64,000 nt of DNA, taken from NCBI RefSeq assembly GCF_011067745.1, contig NZ_JAAMPJ010000003.1, positions 186,001-250,000 on the forward strand, given 5' to 3'. Made by a program: the position numbers and the translations under genes. This document shows positions 50,952 through 61,220 of the stretch, one piece after another. Origin of the DNA: Lentzea alba (GTDB taxonomy: Bacteria; Actinomycetota; Actinomycetes; Mycobacteriales; Pseudonocardiaceae). Numbering within the stretch: position 1 is the first letter of the stretch; every line of letters starts with the position of its first letter. The notes under the pieces were generated by a model. That model was not told the DNA's origin and made no database searches. It was given only the letters and a program-made list of their open reading frames with translations.

Positions 50952-51487
50952 GGCTTCAGGACCGCCCAGACGGCGTCCGCGACGAGTTCGCGGGCCTGGG
51001 CCAGGTCGAAGACGCCCAGCAGGAACCGGCGCACCGACTCGTGTGCCGGGCCCATCGCCACGGGTTCGAGGGCCCAGGGCGGGATCGAGCGCAGTTCGCC
51101 CGCGGCCATGCGGGCGAGGAACCACGTCAGGACCGGGGTGAACTCCGCCTGCTTGGCCGCCGGGTCGGCGTGGTCCGGGGCGGCGTACAGGAAGCGGGCG
51201 CGGCTGGGGTTCGCCGCGACCCAGTCCAGGTAGTTCAGCGTCAAAGCCCTGACCGTGGCCTGAGTTGGTCCGGCGTCGAGCGCGGGCAGCATCGCGGCCA
51301 CGCAGCGGGCGTAGCTGTCGGCGTAGAGCTGGGCGAACACGCCCGCGCGGCTGCCGAAGTGGTGGTAGATGCTGCCGTTCGACATGCCGGAACGCTCGGT
51401 CAGTGCTGCGATCGTCACGGCGTCCAGGCCGCCCTCTTCGACGAGCTTCAGGGCCGCGTCGAGGAGGGACTGTCTTCGGTCAGCCAT
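50948..51487 (-). CDS. TetR-family regulator
   Basis: 179 residues from ATG 51487; TACTCT (51500-51495) ends seven bases before it, so it is probably leaderless. The helix-turn-helix is at ~10-50 (ALTERSGMSNGSIYHHF). The C-terminal part (LARMAAGELRSIPPWALEPV) is a ligand-binding bundle. It is divergent from the fatty acyl-CoA ligase and a palindromic operator (51504-51524) lies between them, so it probably represses that gene and itself in response to a fatty acid or acyl-CoA. Confidence 0.9.
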   Translation of the reverse strand: MADRRQSLLDAALKLVEEGGLDAVTIAALTERSGMSNGSIYHHFGSRAGVFAQLYADSYARCVAAMLPALDAGPTQATVRALTLNYLDWVAANPSRARFLYAAPDHADPAAKQAEFTPVLTWFLARMAAGELRSIPPWALEPVAMGPAHESVRRFLLGVFDLAQARELVADAVWAVLKP

Positions 51488-51503
51488 GAGGGTTAGAGTA
51501 CCG

Positions 51504-51524
51504 CTCTGGAGCGTCGCTCCAGAG
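51504..51524. promoter_or_regulatory. TetR operator between regulator and CoA ligase
   Basis: CTCTGGAGC-GTC-GCTCCAGAG is a perfect 9+3+9 inverted repeat. It overlaps or touches the tetR -10 and lies 14 bp before the ligase start, next to its AGGGGAG ribosome site. It is the natural binding site for the divergent TetR. Confidence 0.65.
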
Positions 51525-51537
51525 AAGGGGAGTAGCA

Positions 51538-53142
<1,605 letters not shown>

Positions 53143-53165
53143 TCGCAGACCGCTCCGCTATCGCT

Positions 53166-53218
53166 GCCATGAACGGTGCTTTTGTGGACCCCAGGTCCAC
53201 AAAAGCACCGTTCATGGC
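53166..53218. repeat. Dispersed palindrome, copy 3, between convergent genes
   Basis: Perfect 25-bp arms (53166-53190 / 53194-53218) around CCA. The core GCTTTTGTGGACC matches the element at 12027 except one base. It terminates the ligase gene and probably the convergent ilvD gene. Confidence 0.85.
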
Positions 53219-53221
53219 CAG

Positions 53222-54910
53222 TCAGTCGCAGACAGCGCCGCGCGAGGCCGAGCCGACGAGCTTGGCGTACTTGGCCAGCACGCCGCGTTCGTAGCGGGGA
53301 GGCAGTGGTGCCCAGCCCTCGCGGCGGCTGTCCAGGTCGGCGTCCACGTCGAGGGTGCCGGCGGCGACGTTCAGCGTGATCTGGTCGCCGTCGCGCACGA
53401 ACGCGATGGGCCCGCCGTCGACCGCTTCCGGTGCCACGTGCCCGACGCAGAGTCCCGTGGTGCCACCGGAGAACCGGCCGTCGGTGAGCAGCAGGACGTC
53501 CTTGCCGAGGCCCGCGCCCTTGATCGCCGCGGTGATGGCGAGCATCTCGCGCATGCCAGGCCCGCCCTTGGGGCCCTCGTAGCGGATCACCACGACGTCG
53601 CCGGCGGTGATCGTGCCGTCCTCCAGCGCGTCCATCGCGGCGCGTTCGCGGTCGAACACCCGCGCGGTGCCGGTGAAGACGTCCGAGTCGAAGCCCGCGG
53701 ACTTGACCACGGCGCCGTCCGGAGCCAGCGAGCCCTTCAGGATCGTGATGCCGCCGGTGTGGTGGATGGGCTTGTCCAAAGCCCGCAGCACGAGGCCGTC
53801 CGGGTCGGGCGGCGCGATGTCGGCGAGGTTCTCCGCGACCGTGCGGCCGGTGACGGTGAGGCAGTCGCCGTGCAGCAGACCGGCGTCCAGCAGGGCCTTC
53901 ATCACCACGGGCACGCCGCCGATGCGGTCGACGTCGGTCATCACGTGCCGCCCGAACGGCTTCACGTCGGCCAGGTGCGGCACGCGCGAGCCGATGCGGC
54001 TGAAGTCGTCCAGGGACAGTTCGACGCCGGCCTCGTGCGCGATGGCGAGCAGGTGCAGCACGGCGTTGGTGGAGCCGCCGAACGCCATCACGACGGCGAT
54101 CGCGTTCTCGAACGCCTCGCGCGTCATGATCTGCCGGGCGGTGATGCCGCGCCGCAGCATCTCGACCACGGCCTGGCCGGAGCGGCGCGCGAACCCGTCC
54201 CGCCGCCGGTCCGTCGCCGGGGGAGCGGCACTGCCGGGCAGCGACATGCCGAGGGCCTCCGCCGCGCTGGCCATGGTGTTCGCCGTGTACATGCCGCCGC
54301 ACGCGCCCTCACCGGGGCAGATCGCGCGTTCGATCAGGTCGACGTCCTCGCGGCTCATCAACCCGCGGGAGCACGCCCCGACGGCCTCGAAGGCGTCGAT
54401 GATCGTGACTTCCTTCTCGGTGCCGTCGGTCAGCGTGACCCGGCCCGGCAGGATCGAGCCGGCGTAGAGGAACACGCTCGCCAGGTCGAGCCGCGCGGCC
54501 GCCATCAGCATGCCCGGCAACGACTTGTCACAGCCCGCGAGCAACACCGAGCCGTCCAGCCGCTCGGCCTGCATGACCGTCTCGACGCTGTCCGCGATCA
54601 CCTCGCGCGACACCAGCGAGAAGTGCATGCCCTCGTGGCCCATCGAGATGCCGTCCGACACGGAGATCGTGCCGAACTCCAGCGGATACCCGCCCGCCGC
54701 GTGCACGCCGTCCTTGGACGCCTTCGCGAGGCGGTCCAGCGACAGGTTGCACGGCGTGATCTCGTTCCACGACGAAGCGACGCCGATCTGCGGCTTCTCC
54801 CAGTCCTCGTCGCCCATGCCGACGGCCCGGAGCATGCCGCGCGCGGCGGTGCGCTCCAGGCCGTCGGTCACGTCGCGGCTGCGTGGCTTCACGTCCGGTG
54901 TCTCGGTCAT
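53222..54910 (-). CDS. ilvD: Dihydroxy-acid dehydratase
   Basis: 562 residues from ATG 54910; TAGCGT (54922-54917) ends six bases upstream with no Shine-Dalgarno, so it is probably leaderless. Fe-S and metal motifs are intact: [12 protein letters not shown] (Cys), [18 protein letters not shown] (Cys), and the C-terminal SSGVCVGHV-type region ([13 protein letters not shown]). The dehydratase fold (EDDs) catalyses the penultimate step of valine and isoleucine synthesis, removing water from 2,3-dihydroxy-3-methylvalerate/isovalerate. Standing alone, not in an ilvBNC operon. Confidence 0.96.
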   Translation of the reverse strand: MTETPDVKPRSRDVTDGLERTAARGMLRAVGMGDEDWEKPQIGVASSWNEITPCNLSLDRLAKASKDGVHAAGGYPLEFGTISVSDGISMGHEGMHFSLVSREVIADSVETVMQAERLDGSVLLAGCDKSLPGMLMAAARLDLASVFLYAGSILPGRVTLTDGTEKEVTIIDAFEAVGACSRGLMSREDVDLIERAICPGEGACGGMYTANTMASAAEALGMSLPGSAAPPATDRRRDGFARRSGQAVVEMLRRGITARQIMTREAFENAIAVVMAFGGSTNAVLHLLAIAHEAGVELSLDDFSRIGSRVPHLADVKPFGRHVMTDVDRIGGVPVVMKALLDAGLLHGDCLTVTGRTVAENLADIAPPDPDGLVLRALDKPIHHTGGITILKGSLAPDGAVVKSAGFDSDVFTGTARVFDRERAAMDALEDGTITAGDVVVIRYEGPKGGPGMREMLAITAAIKGAGLGKDVLLLTDGRFSGGTTGLCVGHVAPEAVDGGPIAFVRDGDQITLNVAAGTLDVDADLDSRREGWAPLPPRYERGVLAKYAKLVGSASRGAVCD

Positions 54911-54929
54911 GAGCGCACGCTAGCCGGTA

Positions 54930-56102
54930 CTAGGCGGGGTTCGCCGCGTGAGTCAGCGTCTCCCAGGCGATGAAGAGGTTGTCGGTCCCGTGTGGACGGT
55001 GTGACTCGGTGTAGAGCTGGGTGTTCGCCATCGCGATGCCGAGCCTGGTGTTCAGGGCGTTGAACGAGACTTCCGGCGTCGGCCCGAGCTCACGCGAGTA
55101 CGAGCCGCCGCACAGCCACGACGGCACCGGCGTGCCGTTCTGGTACTTGGTGTGCAGGCCCCACGCGTGCCGCATGCGTTCCCGGATCTCGCCCCAGATG
55201 TCCTGACCCTGGTGCCGGGCGGTCTCCGCGAAGTGCGACGCCGCCGAGAGGCCGTAGCCGGTGTGCGCGAAGTCCCGGCAGGTCTCCTGGGCCAGGCCGT
55301 CGACGAACGTGGACTGGTTGTGCCAGTAGGAGATGATCTCGGCCCTGGTGTCGATGCCGCTACCCGGCGGCGTCTTCGGCAGTGCCCCGTCGGTGGTGAG
55401 GTAGATGAACGCCTGGATGCGGGTGCGGAAGATGCCGACGGCCTTGTCGTAGGCGGCGCGGTCCTCCAGGAACACCGCGATGCCGAGCGAGGCCTCCATC
55501 ATGCTGAGTTCCCAGTTGCCGTTGGTGTTCGCGCGGCCGTTCTGGATCTCGGGCAGGTAGACGTCGCGCAGCATCGTGGCGAACCGGGCGCTGTTCGGCC
55601 AGTTCCCGTGGACGTGCTTGATGATCTCCGCGGCCTTGGGCCAGCTGCTGGCCGACCAGGCGGTCTGCAGCGGGGCGTTCGAGTTGGTGTGGTCGCGGAT
55701 CGTGGCCGACCAGGCGTCCATGATCTGGATCGCCTTGGCCGCGTACCTGTTGTCGCGGGTCACGTACCAGGCGAGCGACAGGGTGTAGGCGGCGATGGCG
55801 TCTTCGCGTTCGTCGGTGCAGCCGTGGTTCGGGTTGGTGTAGGGGCCGCATTCCACGACGGCGCGTGGCCTCGGCGTGCGGTTCAGGTCGGCGTACTTCG
55901 ACGCCATCATGCGGTCGTAGGCGAGTTTCCACGGCTGAGCGCCGGCCAGGACCTTGGTGCGCACGAAGTCCAGCTGTGGGCGGGAGACGACGACTCCCGG
56001 ATGGACGAACGTCGCCGGCGCCGCCGCGGCGGACGGACCGGTGACCGGGACTACGAGAGATGCCAGCAGTGCGATCAGCACCGCGCAGGAACGGGTGACC
56101 AT
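54930..56102 (-). CDS. Secreted alginate-lyase-family (PL5-like) protein
   Basis: 390 residues from ATG 56102. Signal peptide MVTRSCAVLIALLASLVVPV. The (alpha/alpha)n barrel features VSRPQLDFVRTKVLAGAQPW, ECGPYTNPNHGC, NGNWELSMMEASLGIA and FHNQST-like SYWHNQSTFVDGLAQETCRD fit the alginate lyase superfamily, with candidate catalytic Asn/His/Arg residues. It should cleave uronate-rich polymers outside the cell. A promoter with TTGACC-17-GACACT lies six bases from the start codon, so it is probably leaderless. Together with GH88 (38519) it hints at uronate-glycan use. Confidence 0.82.
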   Translation of the reverse strand: MVTRSCAVLIALLASLVVPVTGPSAAAAPATFVHPGVVVSRPQLDFVRTKVLAGAQPWKLAYDRMMASKYADLNRTPRPRAVVECGPYTNPNHGCTDEREDAIAAYTLSLAWYVTRDNRYAAKAIQIMDAWSATIRDHTNSNAPLQTAWSASSWPKAAEIIKHVHGNWPNSARFATMLRDVYLPEIQNGRANTNGNWELSMMEASLGIAVFLEDRAAYDKAVGIFRTRIQAFIYLTTDGALPKTPPGSGIDTRAEIISYWHNQSTFVDGLAQETCRDFAHTGYGLSAASHFAETARHQGQDIWGEIRERMRHAWGLHTKYQNGTPVPSWLCGGSYSRELGPTPEVSFNALNTRLGIAMANTQLYTESHRPHGTDNLFIAWETLTHAANPA

Positions 56103-56108
56103 GAGGTC

Positions 56109-56137
56109 AGTGTCAGTGGTCTATACCTTTGGGTCAA
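56109..56137 (-). promoter_or_regulatory. Promoter of the alginate-lyase-like gene
   Basis: Reading leftward: -35 TTGACC (56137-56132), 17-bp spacer, -10 GACACT (56114-56109), then six bases to the ATG at 56102. Both boxes are close to the sigma-70 consensus and the spacing is ideal. Confidence 0.6.
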
Positions 56138-56176
56138 ACATCCCGGTTCAACGTTCACGTCGGTGAACCCGGACGG

Positions 56177-56217
56177 CGAAAATCCCCGGTGCGCGGGAGG
56201 TGCACCGGGGATTTTCG
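56177..56217 (-). terminator. Terminator of the DUF1996 gene
   Basis: A perfect 16-bp inverted repeat (56177-56192 / 56202-56217, 9-nt loop) containing AAAAT on one side and ATTTT on the other, so a T-run ends the hairpin in either direction. It lies 19 bp past the stop at 56236. Confidence 0.8.
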
Positions 56218-56235
56218 GTCAAGCGGTCTACAGCG

Positions 56236-57729
56236 TCACTCGCGGCACTTCTTGCCGGTGTTCACGCAGTTGACCAGGCGGTTCATGATCTGCTGCGACA
56301 TCACGTTCGCGAAGTCGTCGTGGTCGGTGATCGGGTTGTGCTCCTCCTCCGGGAAGGAGTCGACCAGGTAGCGACCTTCCTTCTGGACGTTCTGCGGGAT
56401 GTTGTAGGTCAGCGAGATCCGCAGCTGCGGAACGGCCTTGAAGCCGTTCTTGCACTTGCCGTTCTGGTCCGGGAAGACGATGTGGTCCCGGTGGTTGGCC
56501 GAGTCGATGTTCTTGCCGTCCCAGCAGCTCGGGAAGTCGTGGACGCGCTTGACCTTCGAGTTCTGCGGGCAGATCGGGTACTTGTCCATCAGCACCTTGT
56601 CCTCGAACCCGGTGCAGGTCCACGAGGCCTTGGCGTTCTTCGGGCCGTTCTGGCCGGCCTTGGCGTCGCCGTAGAGGACGCGGAGGAACTTGGGCATCGC
56701 GACGACCTTGCCGGTCGGGCTGCCGCGGAACTGGAGGTCGACGACGGCGGGACGCTGGATCTCGCCCTCGTTGCCCTCGAGCTCGTTGTTCGCGTTCTCC
56801 TCGGCGTTGTTCTGGTTCTTCTTGTCCTCGGTGCCTTCGGCCTGCGCGTCGTCGTTGTTCTCGGCGCCGTTGCCCGCCTTGGAGGCCTGGCCGGCTTCCT
56901 TGACCGTGCAGGCGGCAGCCGGGTTCAGGTCCGGGGCCTGCTGGCCCTGACGGCTGAACGCCAGCATCATCCGGTTCAGGATCGCGGCGCGCTTCTCCCG
57001 CGTCGGGCCGACGATGATGTTGTTGACGTCCTGGGCCTTGACCTGCTCGAGCCGCTTCTCCGCCTCGTCGGTCACCTTCTCGAGGTTCCCGAGCTCGCGG
57101 TCGATCTCCGCCTGGGCGGCGTTCGGCACGTTCTCAGGGAGTCGCGACGCGACGTCGGGGCACTCGAGACGGGCCTCGGCCTTGTCGGCCTTGTCCTTGT
57201 CCTGCTGCGCCTTGTCGTCCTTCTTCGGCGGAGCCTGCTCCTGCTGCTCTTCGCCGGCCTCGGCCTCTTCGCCGGCTCCAGCCTCTTCGGCTTCCTCGTC
57301 GACGATGCGCACGACGGGCCAGAAGTAGGCGGACTTGTCACCGTTCTTGCAGGTGGTGCCGGCGGCCTGGAGCGACTTGTTGTTGGAGTCCGCGTTCGTG
57401 GACAGGTTGCCGACGTAGTCGTGCAGGTGCTCGGCACCGTTGCGGACACCGGGCTGCGCGATGAAGTTGTCCGGGTTGAAGTGCCCGTTTTCGTTGCGAC
57501 CGCAGTCGACCGTGAACGTACCTGTGGTGGCGTCGTTCTCCGGTTTTGGTTTCTTGACGTTCGCCTTCACCTTGGTGATGTCGACGAACAAGCTCTTGTC
57601 TGGCCCGTCGGCGAGCGCGGTGCCATCAGAAGAACTGATGGCCACCACCGTGGCACCACCAGCGACCAGGGCCATCGCCGCTGCGGCGGCGGTCAGCCAG
57701 ATCGTGGATTTCCTACGGTGAAAAGCCAT
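56236..57729 (-). CDS. Secreted DUF1996 protein with acidic insertion
   Basis: 497 residues from ATG 57729. A signal or anchor (STIWLTAAAAAMALVAGGAT) is followed by DUF1996 blocks: FTVDCGRNENGHFNPDNFIA, HLHDYVGN and KNGDKSAYFWPV, then HDFPSCWDGKNIDSANHRDH and CKNGFKAVPQLRISLTY. Residues ~145-330 are an acidic, Q/E/N-rich, low-complexity insertion with coiled-coil character, splitting the domain, longer than in typical members. DUF1996 proteins are exported and common in fungi and actinobacteria; function unknown. The DUF4142 gene lies upstream on the same strand. Confidence 0.85.
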   Translation of the reverse strand: MAFHRRKSTIWLTAAAAAMALVAGGATVVAISSSDGTALADGPDKSLFVDITKVKANVKKPKPENDATTGTFTVDCGRNENGHFNPDNFIAQPGVRNGAEHLHDYVGNLSTNADSNNKSLQAAGTTCKNGDKSAYFWPVVRIVDEEAEEAGAGEEAEAGEEQQEQAPPKKDDKAQQDKDKADKAEARLECPDVASRLPENVPNAAQAEIDRELGNLEKVTDEAEKRLEQVKAQDVNNIIVGPTREKRAAILNRMMLAFSRQGQQAPDLNPAAACTVKEAGQASKAGNGAENNDDAQAEGTEDKKNQNNAEENANNELEGNEGEIQRPAVVDLQFRGSPTGKVVAMPKFLRVLYGDAKAGQNGPKNAKASWTCTGFEDKVLMDKYPICPQNSKVKRVHDFPSCWDGKNIDSANHRDHIVFPDQNGKCKNGFKAVPQLRISLTYNIPQNVQKEGRYLVDSFPEEEHNPITDHDDFANVMSQQIMNRLVNCVNTGKKCRE

Positions 57730-57819
57730 TTGCCACCTCGTGTAGTCCGATAAAACGGCATGGTGAAGCTGACGGCGGTTAGGGCCGTGTTGTTCGGGTT
57801 GAACTTCGGTGTGCGGTCT

Positions 57820-58737
57820 TCAGTAAGAACGAGAACTTCTTCGAGACTTTTTCTTCGACCGGGAAATCATTCGCATTCCCACCAGCGCGAGCGCGAGCAC
57901 CGCGATCGCTCCGAAGAAGACACCGTTGTTGTCCCCGAACACGCCTTGCTCGGCGGTGCGGGTGAACTTGGTGCCCTCCGGCACGGTCGGGATCACGCCG
58001 TCGGTCGGGTTGGCTGAAGCGTCCGCGTTGTCGTTCGCGGTGTCGCTCGCGTTGTCCCCGGTCGGCTCCGGCGCCCCGGAAGCGGGCGGCGGCGGAGCGA
58101 GTGGCTGGGGGGACTCCAGCGCGGCGAAGTCGACCTTGCCGGTGTCCTCGAGCACCTTCATGTGGTCGAAGACGGTGATCATCGCCTGCGTGGCGAGGAT
58201 GCGGACGAGCTCGTTCTTGGTGCCGGCCCGCATCTGCGCGGAGAAGCCGTAGACCTTGCCGTGTGCCGCGCGGAGCCGGTTGGCGAAGACGGCGTCGAAC
58301 TCGTCGCCGGTCGCCGCGTCCATCTCGGCGAGCCAGCCCTTCTGCTCGTCGGAGGCCTCCGTGGGCAACGTGTGCCCGAGCAGAACGCCCGCCCGGTTCA
58401 CCACTTTGTCCAGCAGCGTGTGGCCCTCGATGAGGTGCTTGCAGGCTTCCTGGATCTTGGGCTGGTCCGGCCGCTTGGCCTTGCCCTTCTCGCCCGCGGG
58501 CTGCTCCCACAGTCCGGCCTGCTTGACCCGGTTCAGGAAGTCCCGGTCGGCGGGTCCGAGCGGGCCCCACTGCGTCTGCACGACCTCGTCGCCCGTCCCG
58601 GCGCTACCGGGAGGCGGGGTCGAGATCGGCGTGGACGGAGTTGCGGGCTGGCCGATCGCGCTCCCGGTGTTGAGCAGCACGGCCAGCGCACAGCCAGCCA
58701 GCGCGACCATCAGTCGCGTCGGCTTTGCCAAGTCCAT
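57820..58737 (-). CDS. DUF4142 protein with C-terminal membrane anchor
   Basis: 305 residues from ATG 58737 (an upstream TTG at 58770 or GTG are possible; no clear Shine-Dalgarno). The signal peptide is LMVALAGCALAVLLNTGSAI. A DUF4142 four-helix domain spans ~65-205 (GPLGPADRDFLNRVKQAGLW, ACKHLIEGHTLLDKVVNRAG). A Pro/Ala/Asn/Asp-rich stalk leads to a final membrane segment (GVFFGAIAVLALALVGMRMI) and a basic tail SRSKKKSRRSS. It is thus surface-displayed. It is 90 bp ahead of the DUF1996 gene, so the two may be one operon acting at the envelope. Confidence 0.82.
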   Translation of the reverse strand: MDLAKPTRLMVALAGCALAVLLNTGSAIGQPATPSTPISTPPPGSAGTGDEVVQTQWGPLGPADRDFLNRVKQAGLWEQPAGEKGKAKRPDQPKIQEACKHLIEGHTLLDKVVNRAGVLLGHTLPTEASDEQKGWLAEMDAATGDEFDAVFANRLRAAHGKVYGFSAQMRAGTKNELVRILATQAMITVFDHMKVLEDTGKVDFAALESPQPLAPPPPASGAPEPTGDNASDTANDNADASANPTDGVIPTVPEGTKFTRTAEQGVFGDNNGVFFGAIAVLALALVGMRMISRSKKKSRRSSRSY

Positions 58738-58889
58738 GGGGAGTCGCACGAACGGGGATACGGCCAGCAATGGGAGCGCGCCTCAGTTCGAGACGCTGCC
58801 GTTATCGAACCGTTATCTACTGCGGCGCAACCCAGAGCTACCTGGCTCCGAATGCACGGCCGCTACCTGCACGACTTAGGGTCGTGAGC

Positions 58890-59648
58890 ATGAGCAAGCG
58901 TTTTGTGGCGTTGGGGGACTCGTTCACCGAGGGAGTGGGCGACTACGACGCCGGACGTCCGAACGGGGTGCGCGGCTGGGCGGACCGCGTCGCCGACGTC
59001 CTGGGGGCCGCCGATCCCGAGTTCGCCTACGCCAACCTGGCCGTGCGCGGCCGGCTGCTCCCGCAGGTGCTCGACGAACAGCTCGAGCGCGCTCTCGCGA
59101 TGAAGCCCGACCTCGTCTCGCTCTACGCGGGTGGAAACGACCTCATGCGGCCGAAGGTGGACATCGACGCGCTGATGCGCCGGTACCGCGCGGCCGTCGC
59201 GCGCGCGTGCAACGCGGGCGCGCGGGTGATCCTCTTCACCGGTGTGGACGGTGCCGACGACCCGGTGTTCCGCAAGATGCGTGGTCGTGTGGCCATCTAC
59301 AACGAACACGTGCGCGCGATCGCCGCCGAGCACTCGTGCGTTCTGGTCGACATGTGGGCGATGCGTCAGCTGCGTGACCGTCGCATGTGGTCGGCGGACC
59401 GACTGCACCTCAACTCGCTCGGGCACGCCGAGGTCGCCATTTCGGTGCTCGACGGTCTGGGGGTCTCGCACGACCTCACCCGCACCGTTCTCGGGGTCGC
59501 GCCACTGGTCGATCGGAGGGCCCGGCGGGCGGAGGACGTGAGGTGGGCGCGCGAGCACGTCGTGCCGTGGGTGATGCGCCGGCTGCGCGGTGAGTCGTCC
59601 GGTGACGTGATCCGGCCGCGCCGCCCCGAACTGCTGCCGCCTGGGTAG
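58890..59648 (+). CDS. SGNH/GDSL-family hydrolase
   Basis: 252 residues from ATG 58890; TAGGGT (58877-58882) ends seven bases before it, so it is probably leaderless. VALGDSFTEGVGDYDAGRPN (nucleophile Ser), SLYAGGNDLMRP and WSADRLHLNSLGHAEVA (Asp, His) define the catalytic set. Cytosolic; these esterases cleave acyl, acetyl or carbohydrate esters. It is divergent from the DUF4142 gene. Its stop codon is part of the first KstR-like repeat. Confidence 0.92.
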   Translation: MSKRFVALGDSFTEGVGDYDAGRPNGVRGWADRVADVLGAADPEFAYANLAVRGRLLPQVLDEQLERALAMKPDLVSLYAGGNDLMRPKVDIDALMRRYRAAVARACNAGARVILFTGVDGADDPVFRKMRGRVAIYNEHVRAIAAEHSCVLVDMWAMRQLRDRRMWSADRLHLNSLGHAEVAISVLDGLGVSHDLTRTVLGVAPLVDRRARRAEDVRWAREHVVPWVMRRLRGESSGDVIRPRRPELLPPG

Positions 59649-59659
59649 AACGTGTTCCT
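59646..59659 (+). promoter_or_regulatory. Imperfect KstR-like site
   Basis: TAGAACGTGTTCCT matches TNNAACNNGTTNNA except for the final A. It overlaps the stop codon of the hydrolase gene and shares TAGAACGTGTTC with the site 80 bp downstream. Confidence 0.4.
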
Positions 59660-59725
59660 CAGGGCGGCTCGGTTTAACGAGGCAACCCCGGTTTGGTGAC
59701 GGTATTCCTCGCGATTCTTTGCAGA

Positions 59726-59739
59726 TAGAACGTGTTCTA
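59726..59739 (+). promoter_or_regulatory. KstR-like operator before the Liv transporter
   Basis: TAGAACGTGTTCTA fits the KstR consensus TNNAACNNGTTNNA at every defined position and is palindromic in its outer six bases. It lies 80 bp upstream of the substrate-binding protein gene at 59820. KstR is the TetR-family repressor of sterol catabolism in mycolic-acid and related actinobacteria. Confidence 0.55.
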
Positions 59740-59819
59740 AAATCGGTGTGGGCCACCTGGGTGAAATCGCAGGTCGCAGGCTCGGGCTGGATTGATGCAG
59801 TGGCCTAGCGTTCGTCCGC

Positions 59820-61220
59820 ATGCATCGCAGGGCTGCGCTGGTCGCTTTGGTGGTCTGCGCGTTGATCGCGGGGTGTGGCAGCAGGCTCACCGACGAGCAA
59901 CGCGCGGCACTCGTGGTGCCCCAGGGAGGGGCGGCGGGGACTCAGGACGGCACGGCGACGGGCGAGGACGGCGCCGTGTCCGGCACCGACGGGACCGCGG
60001 GCCAACCGGGTGCGAACAACCCCCAGCAGCCGAACAAACAGCCGAACCCGCCGGGCAGCATCGCGGGCGCCTGCCAGGGCACCGGTGGCGCCACGGACAA
60101 GGGCGTCACGGCCGGCGAGATCACGATCGCCAACATCTCGGACATCAGCGGCCCGGTGCCGGGCATCTTCCAGTCGGCGCAGCAGGCGACCAAGGCGTTC
60201 GTCGAGTACTTCAACGCCACCCAGGGCGCGATCTGCGGCCGCAAGCTCAAGCTCGTCTCGTTCGACTCGCGCACCGACAGCGGCGGTGACCAGCAGGCCA
60301 CCGCACAGGCCTGTGAACAGGCCTTCGCGCTGGTCGGGTCGATGTCGGCGTTCGACCAGGGCGGCGGGCCCGCCGCGGCCGGGTGCGGCATCCCGGACCT
60401 GCGCGCCTCGACCGTCACCGCGCAACGGCAGCGCACCGCGGTCAGCTTCGGTGTCGCGTCCAACGTGGTGAACCTGGTGTCGTCGGCCGGGCCCGACCTC
60501 GTCAAGTCGAGCTTCCCCGGCGCCATCGGGAGTGCCGCCTACCTGTACCTGAACGCCGACGCGAGCGCGCAGAACGCCAAGAGCATGCAGAAGGCGGCCG
60601 AGGCGCGCGGGATCAAGTTCGTGTACTCGCAGGCCATCGACATCACCGACGTCAACTACGCGCCGTACGTGGCCAAGCTCAAGGAGACCGGCGCCAAGAT
60701 CGTCTACTGGATCGGCTCCGGGCAGTACGCGGTCCGGTTGCAGCAGGCCATGCGGCAGCAGGGATACACGCCGGAAGCGTTCATCACGGACCCGTCCGCG
60801 TACGACCCGCAGTACATCCGGCAGGGCGGCGCGGCCGTCGACGGCACCGTCGTCTACACGAACGGCGCGCTGTTCGAGGAGTCCAACGCCCAGGTGGCGC
60901 TGTACAAGCAGTGGCTCGGGCGGGTGGCGCCCGGTGCGGCGCCGTCGTACTTCGGGATGTTCGCGTGGGCCGCGGCGCGGTTGTTCGTGACGACGGCGGC
61001 GAAGGTGGGGCCGCAGCTCACGCGCAAGGCGATGCTCGACGCCGTTCGCCAGGTGCACGACTTCACCGCTGAGGGGATGGTCGCGCCGCAGGACGTCGGC
61101 GGCAAACGGACTTCGGCCTGCATGACGCTGGTGCGGCTGAAGGGCGGGGCGTGGAGCCGGTTGGCCCCGGCGTCCGGGTACTCGTGCGGGACGTTGATCG
61201 ACACGGGGGTGGGCGGATGA
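59820..61220 (+). CDS. Liv-type ABC transporter substrate-binding lipoprotein
   Basis: 466 residues from ATG 59820; a TAGCGT eight bases upstream may be its -10. Lipoprotein signal with the lipobox LIAGC at Cys19. After a Gly/Gln/Pro/Asn-rich spacer, residues ~95-450 match periplasmic-binding-protein type 1 (ITIANISDISGPVPGIFQSA, AFVEYFNATQGAICGRKLKL). The spacer and length exceed classical LivJ. It captures a ligand outside the membrane and delivers it to the fused permease. The operator upstream suggests a lipid or steroid-related substrate, not a branched-chain amino acid; this is inference. Confidence 0.88.
   Translation: MHRRAALVALVVCALIAGCGSRLTDEQRAALVVPQGGAAGTQDGTATGEDGAVSGTDGTAGQPGANNPQQPNKQPNPPGSIAGACQGTGGATDKGVTAGEITIANISDISGPVPGIFQSAQQATKAFVEYFNATQGAICGRKLKLVSFDSRTDSGGDQQATAQACEQAFALVGSMSAFDQGGGPAAAGCGIPDLRASTVTAQRQRTAVSFGVASNVVNLVSSAGPDLVKSSFPGAIGSAAYLYLNADASAQNAKSMQKAAEARGIKFVYSQAIDITDVNYAPYVAKLKETGAKIVYWIGSGQYAVRLQQAMRQQGYTPEAFITDPSAYDPQYIRQGGAAVDGTVVYTNGALFEESNAQVALYKQWLGRVAPGAAPSYFGMFAWAAARLFVTTAAKVGPQLTRKAMLDAVRQVHDFTAEGMVAPQDVGGKRTSACMTLVRLKGGAWSRLAPASGYSCGTLIDTGVGG

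Noticed and set aside
59726..59739. Considered as a LexA box
   Set aside because: The half-sites are separated by two bases, not four, so it fits the KstR pattern and not LexA.
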